Of a stretch of DNA of 35,209 nt, positions 7,053 through 13,102 are shown in pieces. The notes under the pieces were generated by a model that saw nothing but the letters and a program-made list of their open reading frames with translations, had not been told where the DNA came from and ran no database searches. Position 1 is the stretch's first letter. Each line of letters begins with the position of its first letter. The position numbers and the translations under genes are program-made. This DNA is from a virus. Where the stretch lies: IMG/VR virus record IMGVR_UViG_3300042542_003300, positions 1 to 35,209 of that record. The stretch is one strand, 5' to 3'.

Positions 7053-7735
7053 TGCGCGCCCTCCAGGTCGAAGGCGGTTTGAACAGGCTTTGCGACAGGC
7101 TCGGCGAACAGGCGGGGTTGGCGGTAGGCTTCTTCGATGCGGCGGCAGGCGATGTCGAAGTATGAGGGCTCGCGCTCTATGCCGATGAAAGAGCGGCCGA
7201 GGTTGACGCAGGCAACGCCAGTGGTGCCGGAGCCCATAAAGGGGTCGAGAACATCGCCGCTGGTCTTCTCAACAGACCACATCATGACCGCGACGGGCTT
7301 CTGTGTGGGGTGTAGGCGGCCCGATTCAGAGCGCGGGCTATCGATGACCCGGACGACGTTGTCCCGGTTCGTCCAAGCAAGCTCGGCCTCGGCCAGCGAA
7401 AAGTTGCGTTCAGGCTTGTTCCAAACGAGCCAGCAGCGCGACGGCGGAAGCGGGAAATAGTTTCCGCCCCATATGATTTGCTCGCTGCTGATTTGCCGCA
7501 GGAGATCGAACAGTTCGGCGCTAGGGGCGCCTTCGTCCCACTCGTTGCGAAGCTCGGCCTCGCCCTTTGCCTTGCCCCAGCCGTGCTTACCGCTAAAGCC
7601 GCCCTTCCACGTCGCCGCGATCCCATACGGAGGATCAGTCACCACCGCGCCCACCGTGCCCAACGTAGGGAGAATGTCCCGGCAGTCGCCCAGATACAGC
7701 GTGCAGTCGCCTATGGTCTCAACGCGCCCCGTCAT
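7049..7735 (-). CDS. DNA N6-adenine (or N4-cytosine) methyltransferase
   Basis: 228 aa. Contains the catalytic DPPY (residues 34-37), a HPTQKP motif (142-147), and the AdoMet-binding DPFMGSGTT (164-172) followed by RSFIGIERE. The order, catalytic motif before the AdoMet motif, is that of beta-class amino-methyltransferases. All key motifs are intact, so it should be active. Recognition site cannot be read from sequence. Phage methyltransferases of this kind protect against host restriction or alter early-promoter regulation. It overlaps the HNH gene, but no recognisable type II restriction gene accompanies it. Confidence 0.9.
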   Translation of the reverse strand: MTGRVETIGDCTLYLGDCRDILPTLGTVGAVVTDPPYGIAATWKGGFSGKHGWGKAKGEAELRNEWDEGAPSAELFDLLRQISSEQIIWGGNYFPLPPSRCWLVWNKPERNFSLAEAELAWTNRDNVVRVIDSPRSESGRLHPTQKPVAVMMWSVEKTSGDVLDPFMGSGTTGVACVNLGRSFIGIEREPSYFDIACRRIEEAYRQPRLFAEPVAKPVQTAFDLEGAQ

Positions 7736-8085
7736 GCCCGGCGCTCCAGTTCCAGCATCCGGCGAACAGCCACGGCCAGCTTGCGGCGGGCAGCGGGATT
7801 ACCGACCTGAACACGGCGAAGGCGCAGGGCATCGGCGACCAAGGCGTCATGCTCACGGCGGTTGGCCAGTGCGACCAGATCAGCCCCCAAAAGGCCCCCC
7901 GCCGCGCTCGACTGCGGCGAGGGGAGTTCTTGGCCTTCCAGGGGAGGAAGTTCACCGGCTAGGCGAGTGCTAGTCGCCTCCGGGGTGTCTTGATTAGGGA
8001 GGACCAGCCGAAGCGGGTTAGCCTCTGACCTGTAGCGCCGAGGCGCGGGTTTGGAGGCCCGCTGCTCATGTTCAGGATTGGCCAT
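7732..8085 (-). CDS. Hypothetical protein
   Basis: 117 aa. The basic, Pro-rich N-terminal half ([20 protein letters not shown]) looks disordered. The C-terminal half is helical ([20 protein letters not shown], then [20 protein letters not shown]). Not recognised. It begins immediately after the Cro-like stop and its stop overlaps the methyltransferase ATG, so it is the second gene of the leftward early operon. Confidence 0.6.
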   Translation of the reverse strand: MANPEHEQRASKPAPRRYRSEANPLRLVLPNQDTPEATSTRLAGELPPLEGQELPSPQSSAAGGLLGADLVALANRREHDALVADALRLRRVQVGNPAARRKLAVAVRRMLELERRA

Positions 8086-8280
8086 CTAGGCGGCCTCGCC
8101 AAAGATGAAGCGCGCCGCCGGGATGCCAGTCAGGGCTTCCAGCTTGACCGCCGTTTCAGGCGACGGGCGATTAACACCCTTGCGAAGTCGGAGAACCTGC
8201 ACGCGGCTTACGCCGACACGCGCGCTAACCGCACCATCGGTGTAGCCGCTCGCGTTCATCCATTGGGAAAGAATGGTCAT
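8086..8280 (-). CDS. Cro-like HTH regulator, likely leaderless mRNA
   Basis: 64 aa from ATG 8280 (MTILSQWMNASGYTDGAVSA). The helix-turn-helix is GAVSARVGVSRVQVLRLRKG (residues 15-34), followed by RPSPETAVKLEALTGIPA, an XRE-family pattern. A longer frame starting at 8316 would run through the promoter and operator and is rejected. The -10 lies so close that transcription should begin at or next to the ATG. It is divergent from the repressor gene at 8375 and first in the lytic operon, the usual place of Cro, which lowers repressor synthesis. Which of the two HTH proteins binds the palindromes more tightly is not known. Confidence 0.82.
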   Translation of the reverse strand: MTILSQWMNASGYTDGAVSARVGVSRVQVLRLRKGVNRPSPETAVKLEALTGIPAARFIFGEAA

Positions 8281-8286
8281 AGTCCC

Positions 8287-8316
8287 GATGTACGCTGACG
8301 GTACATTTAGCGTCAA
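8287..8316 (-). promoter_or_regulatory. Leftward early promoter (PL/PR-type)
   Basis: On the minus strand: -35 TTGACG (8316-8311), 18-base spacer, -10 TACATC (8292-8287). The expected start falls about 8280-8281, at the ATG of the Cro-like gene, so the mRNA would be leaderless. A palindromic operator fills most of the spacer. The architecture matches the rightward promoter at 8742-8771 base for base in spacing. Confidence 0.7.
8289..8305. promoter_or_regulatory. Repressor operator, full palindrome
   Basis: TGTACGCTGACGGTACA: perfect 5-bp inverted arms TGTAC/GTACA around 7 bases. It lies between -35 and -10 of the leftward promoter, so binding would block polymerase. It shares 15 of 17 bases with 8753-8769. 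Confidence 0.75.
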
Positions 8317-8323
8317 GCGGAAT

Positions 8324-8340
8324 TGTACGCCGAAGCGAAT
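8324..8340. promoter_or_regulatory. Possible operator half-site
   Basis: TGTACGC followed by a degenerate right arm (CGAAGCGAAT). It is spaced 35 bp from the start of the full operator and between it and the repressor gene. Could be a weak second operator for autoregulation; low confidence because only one arm matches. Confidence 0.35.
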
Positions 8341-8374
8341 GGACCGCCGGGCCTTGGTTGGCCACGCTGATTAA

Positions 8375-8677
8375 ATGGCCAAAACTCCGCACTACCTGCG
8401 CCAATGGCGAAAGCACAAAGGCCTGACGCTTGAACAGGTCGCAGAGCGGCTGCACACTACGCACGCGACCTTAAGCCGTATCGAGCGCGGCAAGTTGCCA
8501 TATAACCAGCTGCTTCTAGAACGGCTTGCGGAGGAGTACGGCACGGAGCCAGCAAGCCTGTTGATGCGCGATCCGGCTTCGCCCAGGTGGTCAATTCTGG
8601 ACGATCTTACGCCGGTCGAACGAAATCAAACCGTTGCGTTCATAGAAGCGATCCGTAAGACCGGCACCCGCGACTAA
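8375..8677 (+). CDS. XRE-family repressor (CI-like)
   Basis: 100 aa. HTH domain at about residues 6-62: LRQWRKHKGLTLEQVAERLH then TTHATLSRIERGKLPYNQLL, the standard XRE five-helix fold. The remaining 35 residues (EEYGTEPASLLMRDPAS, LTPVERNQTVAFIEAIRK) are short and helical, perhaps for dimerisation. There is no LexA/CI-type peptidase domain, so RecA-stimulated self-cleavage is not expected. No clear Shine-Dalgarno precedes the ATG. It diverges from the Cro-like gene across the operator region and is followed by a hairpin. Position and family make it the best candidate for the prophage repressor. Confidence 0.82.
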   Translation: MAKTPHYLRQWRKHKGLTLEQVAERLHTTHATLSRIERGKLPYNQLLLERLAEEYGTEPASLLMRDPASPRWSILDDLTPVERNQTVAFIEAIRKTGTRD

Positions 8678-8688
8678 TACGGAAAATC

Positions 8689-8704
8689 CCCAGCCCTAGC
8701 TGGG
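8689..8704 (+). terminator. Hairpin after repressor gene
   Basis: CCCAGC-CCTA-GCTGGG: a perfect 6-bp stem with 4-base loop, 11 bases after the repressor stop. No U-run follows, so it is a weak terminator or an mRNA-stabilising hairpin. Copies of CGGAAAAT flank it (8680-8687 and 8711-8718). Confidence 0.45.
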
Positions 8705-8711
8705 TGCTGAC

Positions 8712-8740
8712 GGAAAATGTACGTCAGAGAAACATTTTCC
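8712..8740. repeat. 9-bp perfect inverted repeat upstream of rightward promoter
   Basis: GGAAAATGT (8712-8720) and ACATTTTCC (8732-8740) are exact reverse complements separated by 11 bases. The right arm abuts the -35 of the rightward promoter, and the segment contains a TGTACG operator half-site at 8718. It could be a binding site for a dimeric regulator, an activator site, or part of the repressor terminator. Confidence 0.55.
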
Positions 8741-8741
8741 C

Positions 8742-8771
8742 TTGACCGCTCGTGTACGCTGTCCGTACATT
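8742..8771 (+). promoter_or_regulatory. Rightward promoter of recombination/integration operon
   Basis: -35 TTGACC (8742-8747), 18-base spacer, -10 TACATT (8766-8771). The spacer holds a full operator palindrome. The transcript would start near 8778 and carry the GGGAG ribosome site before the ATG at 8795. Same layout as the leftward promoter at 8287-8316. Confidence 0.7.
8753..8769. promoter_or_regulatory. Repressor operator, full palindrome (second)
   Basis: TGTACGCTGTCCGTACA, arms TGTAC/GTACA, here extended to TGTACG/CGTACA. Differs at two central positions from 8289-8305 and sits in the same place relative to its promoter. Suggests one repressor shuts both the leftward and rightward operons. 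Confidence 0.75.
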
Positions 8772-8794
8772 GTCCCCAACACCGGGAGACACCC

Positions 8795-9073
8795 ATGCAG
8801 ACCGCAACGATCAGTTTCGAAGTGGACGTATTCGTCGAGGCGATGGAAGGCGATGAGCCGGAGATCACTGAGATCGGCCTCGTCATCTATGACCCGACCG
8901 CCGCGATTGGCCGTCGTCACCGCACGTCGCGCATGGTTCCGGTTTCCGCCGAGCTGTCGCGCCTGATCCTCGATCACCTCCGCGCCGAGGCTCTCGACGC
9001 CCTCGCCGAAGCCGACACCGATTACGCCGAACAGGCAGCGGAGTCCCGCTGGGAAATGGCGAGCGGTCGATGA
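8795..9073 (+). CDS. Hypothetical acidic protein
   Basis: 92 aa from ATG 8795, preceded by GGGAG at 7-11 bases. An earlier in-frame start at 8717 lies upstream of the promoter and is rejected. The beta-rich N-terminal half (TISFEVDVFVEAMEGDEPEI) is acidic; the C-terminal half is helical (LSRLILDHLRAEALDALAEA, then DTDYAEQAAESRWEM). Not recognised. First gene of the repressor-controlled rightward operon; its stop overlaps the next ATG. Confidence 0.72.
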   Translation: MQTATISFEVDVFVEAMEGDEPEITEIGLVIYDPTAAIGRRHRTSRMVPVSAELSRLILDHLRAEALDALAEADTDYAEQAAESRWEMASGR

Positions 9074-9171
9074 GCATTCGCACCCGCGCCCTCCTCATCC
9101 TCGCGCTGGCCTGTGTGTCATGGGCCGCGCTTGTCGGGCTGTACGTGACGAGCATGGGGGCGGCGCAATGA
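9070..9171 (+). CDS. Tiny single-span membrane protein
   Basis: 33 aa: a basic start (MSIRTRA), one hydrophobic span LLILALACVSWAALVGLYV, and a short tail. ATG and stop both overlap neighbours by four bases (ATGA), which supports translation despite the small size. Function unknown; it would sit in the inner membrane. Confidence 0.55.
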   Translation: MSIRTRALLILALACVSWAALVGLYVTSMGAAQ

Positions 9172-9254
9172 CCCGCCCCAGCCGCTTCGCCGCCAACTAC
9201 CTTACCGTCGTCCTGATCGTTTGGGCGGCGCTTATCTGGATGATCGTTCAATGA
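9168..9254 (+). CDS. Tiny single-span membrane protein (second)
   Basis: 28 aa: MTRPSRFAANY followed by a hydrophobic segment LTVVLIVWAALIWMIV. ATGA overlaps join it to both neighbours. Together with the preceding 33-aa protein it forms a pair of miniature membrane proteins in the repressor-controlled operon. Function unknown; similar mini-proteins in phages act on host membranes, but no homology can be claimed. Confidence 0.5.
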   Translation: MTRPSRFAANYLTVVLIVWAALIWMIVQ

Positions 9255-9547
9255 CCGTTCTCGATTGGTCCCCCATCAACAGAACCCCGCGCGCTTCCCA
9301 GCAAGAACGCGCGAGCAGGGAGGACACGGCACGCCCCCCCGTCGTGTCCTCCCGACCCCTCACCGGCTCGATTTTTGATCATGACGCCCTAGCCGACGCC
9401 GTGGACCGCTACCGCCAGACGTACGGGCGCAAAGCCTATGAGGCCATGCGCGACGCCGCGACCCGATGCGGGATGCCGCAGGGAGAGCCGCCGCTGTCGT
9501 GGTCCGTCCGCCGGGTGAACACCTATCGCGCCACGATTGGAGCCTGA
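9251..9547 (+). CDS. Hypothetical protein
   Basis: 98 aa from ATG 9251 (MTVLDWSPINRTPRASQQER), overlapping the previous stop. A basic, Ser/Arg-rich N-terminal 40 residues precede a helical domain IFDHDALADAVDRYRQTYGR and KAYEAMRDAATRCGMPQGEP. Not recognised. Part of the rightward operon. Confidence 0.68.
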   Translation: MTVLDWSPINRTPRASQQERASREDTARPPVVSSRPLTGSIFDHDALADAVDRYRQTYGRKAYEAMRDAATRCGMPQGEPPLSWSVRRVNTYRATIGA

Positions 9548-9550
9548 CAG

Positions 9551-9751
9551 ATGGCCGCTTACCGCATCGTCATCCCAAACACCGGCCACGTTATCGAGGC
9601 GGTGGACGTGTTCGCCCGCGCCAAGGCCCGCGCCGAATGGCATCGGGCCCGCCTCGATCATCCGACGTACCCGGCTCAAGTCATCGTCCAGCGTGTCGGG
9701 CCAGACGGTCGGGCGCGGAAGGTCTGGCCGCAGCGCGAGGTGACGGCATGA
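9551..9751 (+). CDS. Hypothetical protein
   Basis: 66 aa: MAAYRIVIPNTGHVIEAVDV, then a helix ARAKARAEWHRARLDHPTYP and a strand AQVIVQRVGPDGRARKVWP. The beta-alpha-beta look suggests a small fold. Not recognised. Starts 3 bases after the previous stop and overlaps the Erf-like ATG. Confidence 0.7.
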   Translation: MAAYRIVIPNTGHVIEAVDVFARAKARAEWHRARLDHPTYPAQVIVQRVGPDGRARKVWPQREVTA

Positions 9752-10428
9752 CACCCACAATCAACAAGGAAAACACCGTGCAAATGACCGTCACATGGGA
9801 AGGCGAGCGCGCCCCCTTCGCAAAGGCTTTCGTTGCCGCCCAGATGGCCACCGAAGCCGTCAAGAAAGCCGCCACGAACCCGGCGTTTAAGAGCAAGTAC
9901 GCCGACCTGTCCGAAGTCGTGGAAGCCGTGGTTCCCGCGCTGAACAAGGCGGGGATCGGCGTGATGCAGTTCCCGTCCTATGACGGCGAGCTGGTTGGCG
10001 TCACCACGGTGCTGATGCACGAGAGCGGCGCGACCGTCACTGGAACGCTGCACCTTCGCCCGTCCAAGAGCGACCCGCAGGGCGTCGGGTCTGCCGTGAC
10101 ATATGCGCGGCGCTACTCGCTCCTCGCCATGACCGGGGCGGCGCCGGAAGATGATGACGGCGCCGCAGCTAGCGGGCCGCGTCAGGCCCCGCCCGCGACC
10201 GCCAAGCCTGCCTCGCAGCCGACGTTGACCGAGCGCGCCAACCGCCTCGCCGCGACGCTGGAAGCCGCCAAGACGCAAGACGACTTGCGCCGCACCTTCG
10301 ACCGCGCGGCGGGCCTGTGTGCCGATCTGGACGCCGCCGACCCCGAGCGCCTGGTCGAATTGACCGCGCTTTATGAGCGGCTGTTCCTCGCGCTGGACGG
10401 CATCCCGGCCGGGGCGGTGGCGGCATGA
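9748..10428 (+). CDS. Erf-family single-strand annealing protein
   Basis: 226 aa from ATG 9748, which overlaps the previous stop; an upstream frame extension to 9466 lies over two other genes and is rejected. The N-terminal domain (about residues 22-135) shows the Erf superfamily pattern: AFVAAQMATEAVKKAATNPA, FKSKYADLSEVVEAV, LNKAGIGVMQFP, and GSAVTYARRYSLLAMTGAAPEDDDG. These proteins anneal complementary single strands in phage homologous recombination, like P22 Erf or lambda Beta. The C-terminal region is Pro/Ala linker then helix, variable in the family. Followed by Gp157-like and NinB genes, forming a recombination cassette. Confidence 0.9.
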   Translation: MTPTINKENTVQMTVTWEGERAPFAKAFVAAQMATEAVKKAATNPAFKSKYADLSEVVEAVVPALNKAGIGVMQFPSYDGELVGVTTVLMHESGATVTGTLHLRPSKSDPQGVGSAVTYARRYSLLAMTGAAPEDDDGAAASGPRQAPPATAKPASQPTLTERANRLAATLEAAKTQDDLRRTFDRAAGLCADLDAADPERLVELTALYERLFLALDGIPAGAVAA

Positions 10429-10940
10429 GCGCGGCGCCGTACCTCGACCGCCACACCGTGACCGCCAAGGGCCTCGCCGACGCTTTGCGCGAGGGCGGGT
10501 TTGCCGATGATGAGGATCTGATCCTCGACACGCTGGAAGGCGAAACCGACGCGATGGAGGCAGTTAGCCGCCTCCTCCGCTGGATGAACGAACGGCAGGC
10601 TACCGCGCAAAGCCTTAAGGCGCTGGAAGGCGACTACGCCGCCCGGCGTAAACGGTTCGAGGAGGCGGTTAAATCCGCTCGCGGCGCCCTCGCCCGGTTC
10701 ATGGACGAAACCGGCCTGACGAAGATTGAGAGGCCCGAGGCGACGCTTTCCATGCGGCAGGGCTCGCCGTCCGTCATCTACCCGGCGGACCTTGACCCTG
10801 AAACGCTCCCCGAGAAGTTCCGCCGCTGGACCTGCGAAGCCGATAAGGCCGCGATTAAGGACGCGATGCTAGCCGGTGAAGACGTGCCGGGCCTGACGCT
10901 TTCCAACGGCGGAACCTCGCTTGCGGTGCGCGTCAAATGA
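10425..10940 (+). CDS. Gp157-family protein
   Basis: 171 aa matching the siphovirus Gp157 family: a long N-terminal helical region (LILDTLEGETDAMEAVSRLL, LKALEGDYAARRKRFEEAVK) followed by MDETGLTKIERPEATLSM and a short C-terminal domain with LPEKFRRW and EADKAAIKDAMLAGEDVPG, the family's usual ending. The family is found beside recombination genes in many phages; its role is unclear, one member having been linked to phage resistance when expressed in Streptococcus. ATGA overlaps on both sides. Confidence 0.85.
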   Translation: MSAAPYLDRHTVTAKGLADALREGGFADDEDLILDTLEGETDAMEAVSRLLRWMNERQATAQSLKALEGDYAARRKRFEEAVKSARGALARFMDETGLTKIERPEATLSMRQGSPSVIYPADLDPETLPEKFRRWTCEADKAAIKDAMLAGEDVPGLTLSNGGTSLAVRVK

Positions 10941-11332
10941 GCCGCCCCCTCGTCATCCTAAACACCAAGGCCAACCGGCAGACCGCCGCCAACTGGTGCA
11001 TGAACGCCCCGGAGGGAACGCAGGTCGAGTTTCGCGAGCGCCTTCGAACGGACGATCAGAACAAAAAAATGTGGGTAAGCCTGACTGACCTCGCCCGCCA
11101 GCGCCCGTTCCACCACGGCGTCAAGATGAGCCCCGACACCTACAAGGCGATGCTGATGCACGCCCTTGGCCATGAGACGCGGTTTATCCCGACCCTGGAC
11201 GGCGACGGCGTGTTTCCGCTGGGGTTCCGCTCCTCGCGCCTGACCATCCCCGAGATGTCGGATCTCCTCGAACTCCTCCACGCCTTCGCCGCCCGTGAAG
11301 GCGTCACCCTCAACCAGACAGAGGCAGCTTAA
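10937..11332 (+). CDS. ninB: NinB/Orf-like recombination mediator
   Basis: 131 aa. Matches lambda NinB (Orf) family features: LRTDDQNKKMWVSLTDLARQ at 37-56, then SPDTYKAMLMHAL, RFIPTLDGDGVFPLGFRSS, and MSDLLELLHAFAAREGV. NinB binds single-stranded DNA, interacts with SSB and helps load recombinase, substituting for RecFOR. Located after Erf and Gp157 genes, completing a recombination module. Symbol by family resemblance only. Confidence 0.88.
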   Translation: MSRPLVILNTKANRQTAANWCMNAPEGTQVEFRERLRTDDQNKKMWVSLTDLARQRPFHHGVKMSPDTYKAMLMHALGHETRFIPTLDGDGVFPLGFRSSRLTIPEMSDLLELLHAFAAREGVTLNQTEAA

Positions 11333-11613
11333 TGGCTAGCAAGTCGCGTTTCATCCGCGAAAACTTCGACACCGTGGAACCCACTCAGACCAAGCGAGGG
11401 TTTCGCTTTGAGGACAACGACAAGTGGCTCGTCATCGAGTGGGGCGGGTACGACTACGAAGTCGAAATGAGCCGCATCACTACGCCGCTCCAGCTACTCG
11501 GCTGGGTGAGCCATCTGGGCAACAAATCGTGGACCGACTGCACGGCTGAAAGGTTGGCCCGGCTGGTCGAGGTCGTCGCGAAGAAGCGAGGCTGGAACAT
11601 TTATGGCCTTTAG
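11332..11613 (+). CDS. Hypothetical protein
   Basis: 93 aa. Compact domain: KSRFIRENFDTVEPTQTKRG, FRFEDNDKWLVIEWGGYDYE, then a helical end TAERLARLVEVVAKKRGWN. Trp-rich. Not recognised. Begins on the NinB stop (TAATG) and overlaps the following gene by 11 bases. Confidence 0.72.
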   Translation: MASKSRFIRENFDTVEPTQTKRGFRFEDNDKWLVIEWGGYDYEVEMSRITTPLQLLGWVSHLGNKSWTDCTAERLARLVEVVAKKRGWNIYGL

Positions 11614-11791
11614 CCCGTCAGAAACGGCCCGCTTTACAGCCGCTGTCCATCGTCGAGAGGCGGAGGTTCGCCGGGCGTCTGAATACGCTCACCAGCGGGC
11701 GTTTGCCGATGTTCTGGACGCATGGGCTGCCGACGCCGAACACCGCGCCACAGAGGCCGAGAGAGGCCAGCAGGGGGAGTTGTTCGCATGA
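11603..11791 (+). CDS. Hypothetical protein
   Basis: 62 aa, almost entirely one charged helix (ARFTAAVHRREAEVRRASEY, AFADVLDAWAADAEHRATEA) ending GQQGELFA. Possibly a small coiled-coil partner protein. Not recognised. Overlaps the genes on both sides. Confidence 0.62.
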   Translation: MAFSPSETARFTAAVHRREAEVRRASEYAHQRAFADVLDAWAADAEHRATEAERGQQGELFA

Positions 11792-12048
11792 GGATGAGCC
11801 CTCGCCTGCTCGATCTGGCGTCCGCCGCTGCCTACCTGTCGCTCCCGCTCGCTGCGGTGCGCCGGCTGGCCGCTGGCCGCGTCCTGATTGACGGGCGGGC
11901 GCGTTGGGATCGGGTCGCGCTCGACGCATGGCTTGACGAGCAGCGGGGCGTTCGCGTTCAGTCACCGGCCAACGAAAACCCCAGCCCTGCGGATGCCGCC
12001 CTTGCCCGCTTCCTTGCGACCGCGCGACATGCTCCCCGGCGTTCATAG
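11788..12048 (+). CDS. xis: Excisionase candidate (winged HTH)
   Basis: 86 aa. N-terminal MerR/Xis-like DNA-binding domain: RLLDLASAAAYLSLPLAAVR (helix-turn-helix, residues 6-25), then a wing with VLIDGRARWDRVALDAWLDE, the arrangement seen in helix-turn-helix excisionases. The rest is a flexible tail. It overlaps the previous stop (ATGA) and runs 20 bases into the integrase gene, the typical xis-int order. Would bend attP/attR DNA to direct excision. Sequence of small Xis proteins is poorly conserved, so the call rests on fold pattern and position. Confidence 0.7.
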   Translation: MRMSPRLLDLASAAAYLSLPLAAVRRLAAGRVLIDGRARWDRVALDAWLDEQRGVRVQSPANENPSPADAALARFLATARHAPRRS

Positions 12049-13102
12049 GGTTCGAGCCAGGGCGACCGGCGGCAAGCTGGCCGAGTATTGGTATGCATGG
12101 CGGGGCGGGCCGCGCATCCTTAAAGCCGTGGCCGCTGGGGAGACCGCCCTAGCCCGCGAGATAGCCCGCCAGCTATCAGCCGCGACCGCAGCCTATCAGG
12201 AGGCCGTGCGCCCGGCTCGCGCTGACGCCTTCCTGTCGGGCCTGATCACCCAATACCTGACCGGCGAGGACGGCAAGCCGCCGCCCCATCTGGCCAAGCT
12301 CGCCGCGCGGACGCAGCGGGATATCCGCCTTGCGCTGGACGTGGTTCGCATCGACCTGGGCGAAATGGAGCTGGACGCGCTCAAAGCCAAAGGCGCCCGC
12401 CGCGCGCTTCTGGACTGGCGAGACCGCTACGCATCGACGCCGCGCACCGCTGACGCCCGCATGGAAGCCCTAGCCCGCGTCCTGTCATGGGCGGTCGAGT
12501 GCGATCTGATCGAAGCGAACCCGCTGAAAGAGTGGCCCCGCCTCTACAGCGTCAACCGGGCGGATGCGATCTGGACGAAAGCGGATTTGGTCAAGCTGTT
12601 GAAGGGAGCCCCGGCGCCGTTCCGCACCGCGATCCTGTTCGCAATCCTGACCGGCCTTCGCGGGGGCGATCTGGTCAAGATCACATGGCCCCAGGTCGGG
12701 AACGACGGCATCCGGTTACGCACGTCCAAAAGCGGGGGGAAGCGATCCGCCGTCATTCCCCTGACCCGGAAGCTGCGTGCGCTGTTGAACAAGATTGGAC
12801 GCCGCGACGTCGGAACCGTCCTCGTCAGCGCCACCGGCAAGCCTTGGACGCTGGGCGGGCTAAAGACTGCAATTCAGCGAGAGAAGACCGCCAAGGGCAT
12901 CACCGGCCTGCGGTTCCACGACCTACGCGGAACAGCGGCGACGAACTTTATACGCGAGGGGTTGCCGGTCGCGGACGTGGCGATGATCTTGGGATGGGAT
13001 CAACAGCGCACCGCCGCGCTGGCAAGCTATGTCACCGCCGACGCTGTTGCAGCGGGCATGCTGAAACGGCTAGAGAGGAACAGATCGGGGACGGGTTTGT
13101 AA
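12029..13102 (+). CDS. int: Tyrosine-recombinase integrase
   Basis: 357 aa from ATG 12029 (MLPGVHRVRARATGG); a longer frame from 11888 overlaps xis in another phase and is rejected. N-terminal arm-binding region (residues 5-35) and core-binding domain (65-165, LITQYLTG, TPRTADARMEALARVLSWAV) precede the catalytic domain. Active-site set is complete: R211 (TGLRGGD), K235 (TSKSGG), H297 and R300 (RFHDLRG), W323 (LGW, in place of the second His) and the nucleophile Y334 (ASYV). It catalyses attP x attB integration and, with Xis, excision. The stop codon overlaps the first arm-type repeat, and attP lies just downstream. Confidence 0.95.
   Translation: MLPGVHRVRARATGGKLAEYWYAWRGGPRILKAVAAGETALAREIARQLSAATAAYQEAVRPARADAFLSGLITQYLTGEDGKPPPHLAKLAARTQRDIRLALDVVRIDLGEMELDALKAKGARRALLDWRDRYASTPRTADARMEALARVLSWAVECDLIEANPLKEWPRLYSVNRADAIWTKADLVKLLKGAPAPFRTAILFAILTGLRGGDLVKITWPQVGNDGIRLRTSKSGGKRSAVIPLTRKLRALLNKIGRRDVGTVLVSATGKPWTLGGLKTAIQREKTAKGITGLRFHDLRGTAATNFIREGLPVADVAMILGWDQQRTAALASYVTADAVAAGMLKRLERNRSGTGL

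Noticed and set aside
8281-8316. Longer Cro-like protein starting at 8316
   Set aside because: Would translate the promoter and operator; the ATG at 8280 fits the promoter and HTH family length.
9466-9747. N-terminal extension of the Erf-like protein
   Set aside because: Lies out of phase over two plausible genes; the coupled ATG at 9748 fits the family start.
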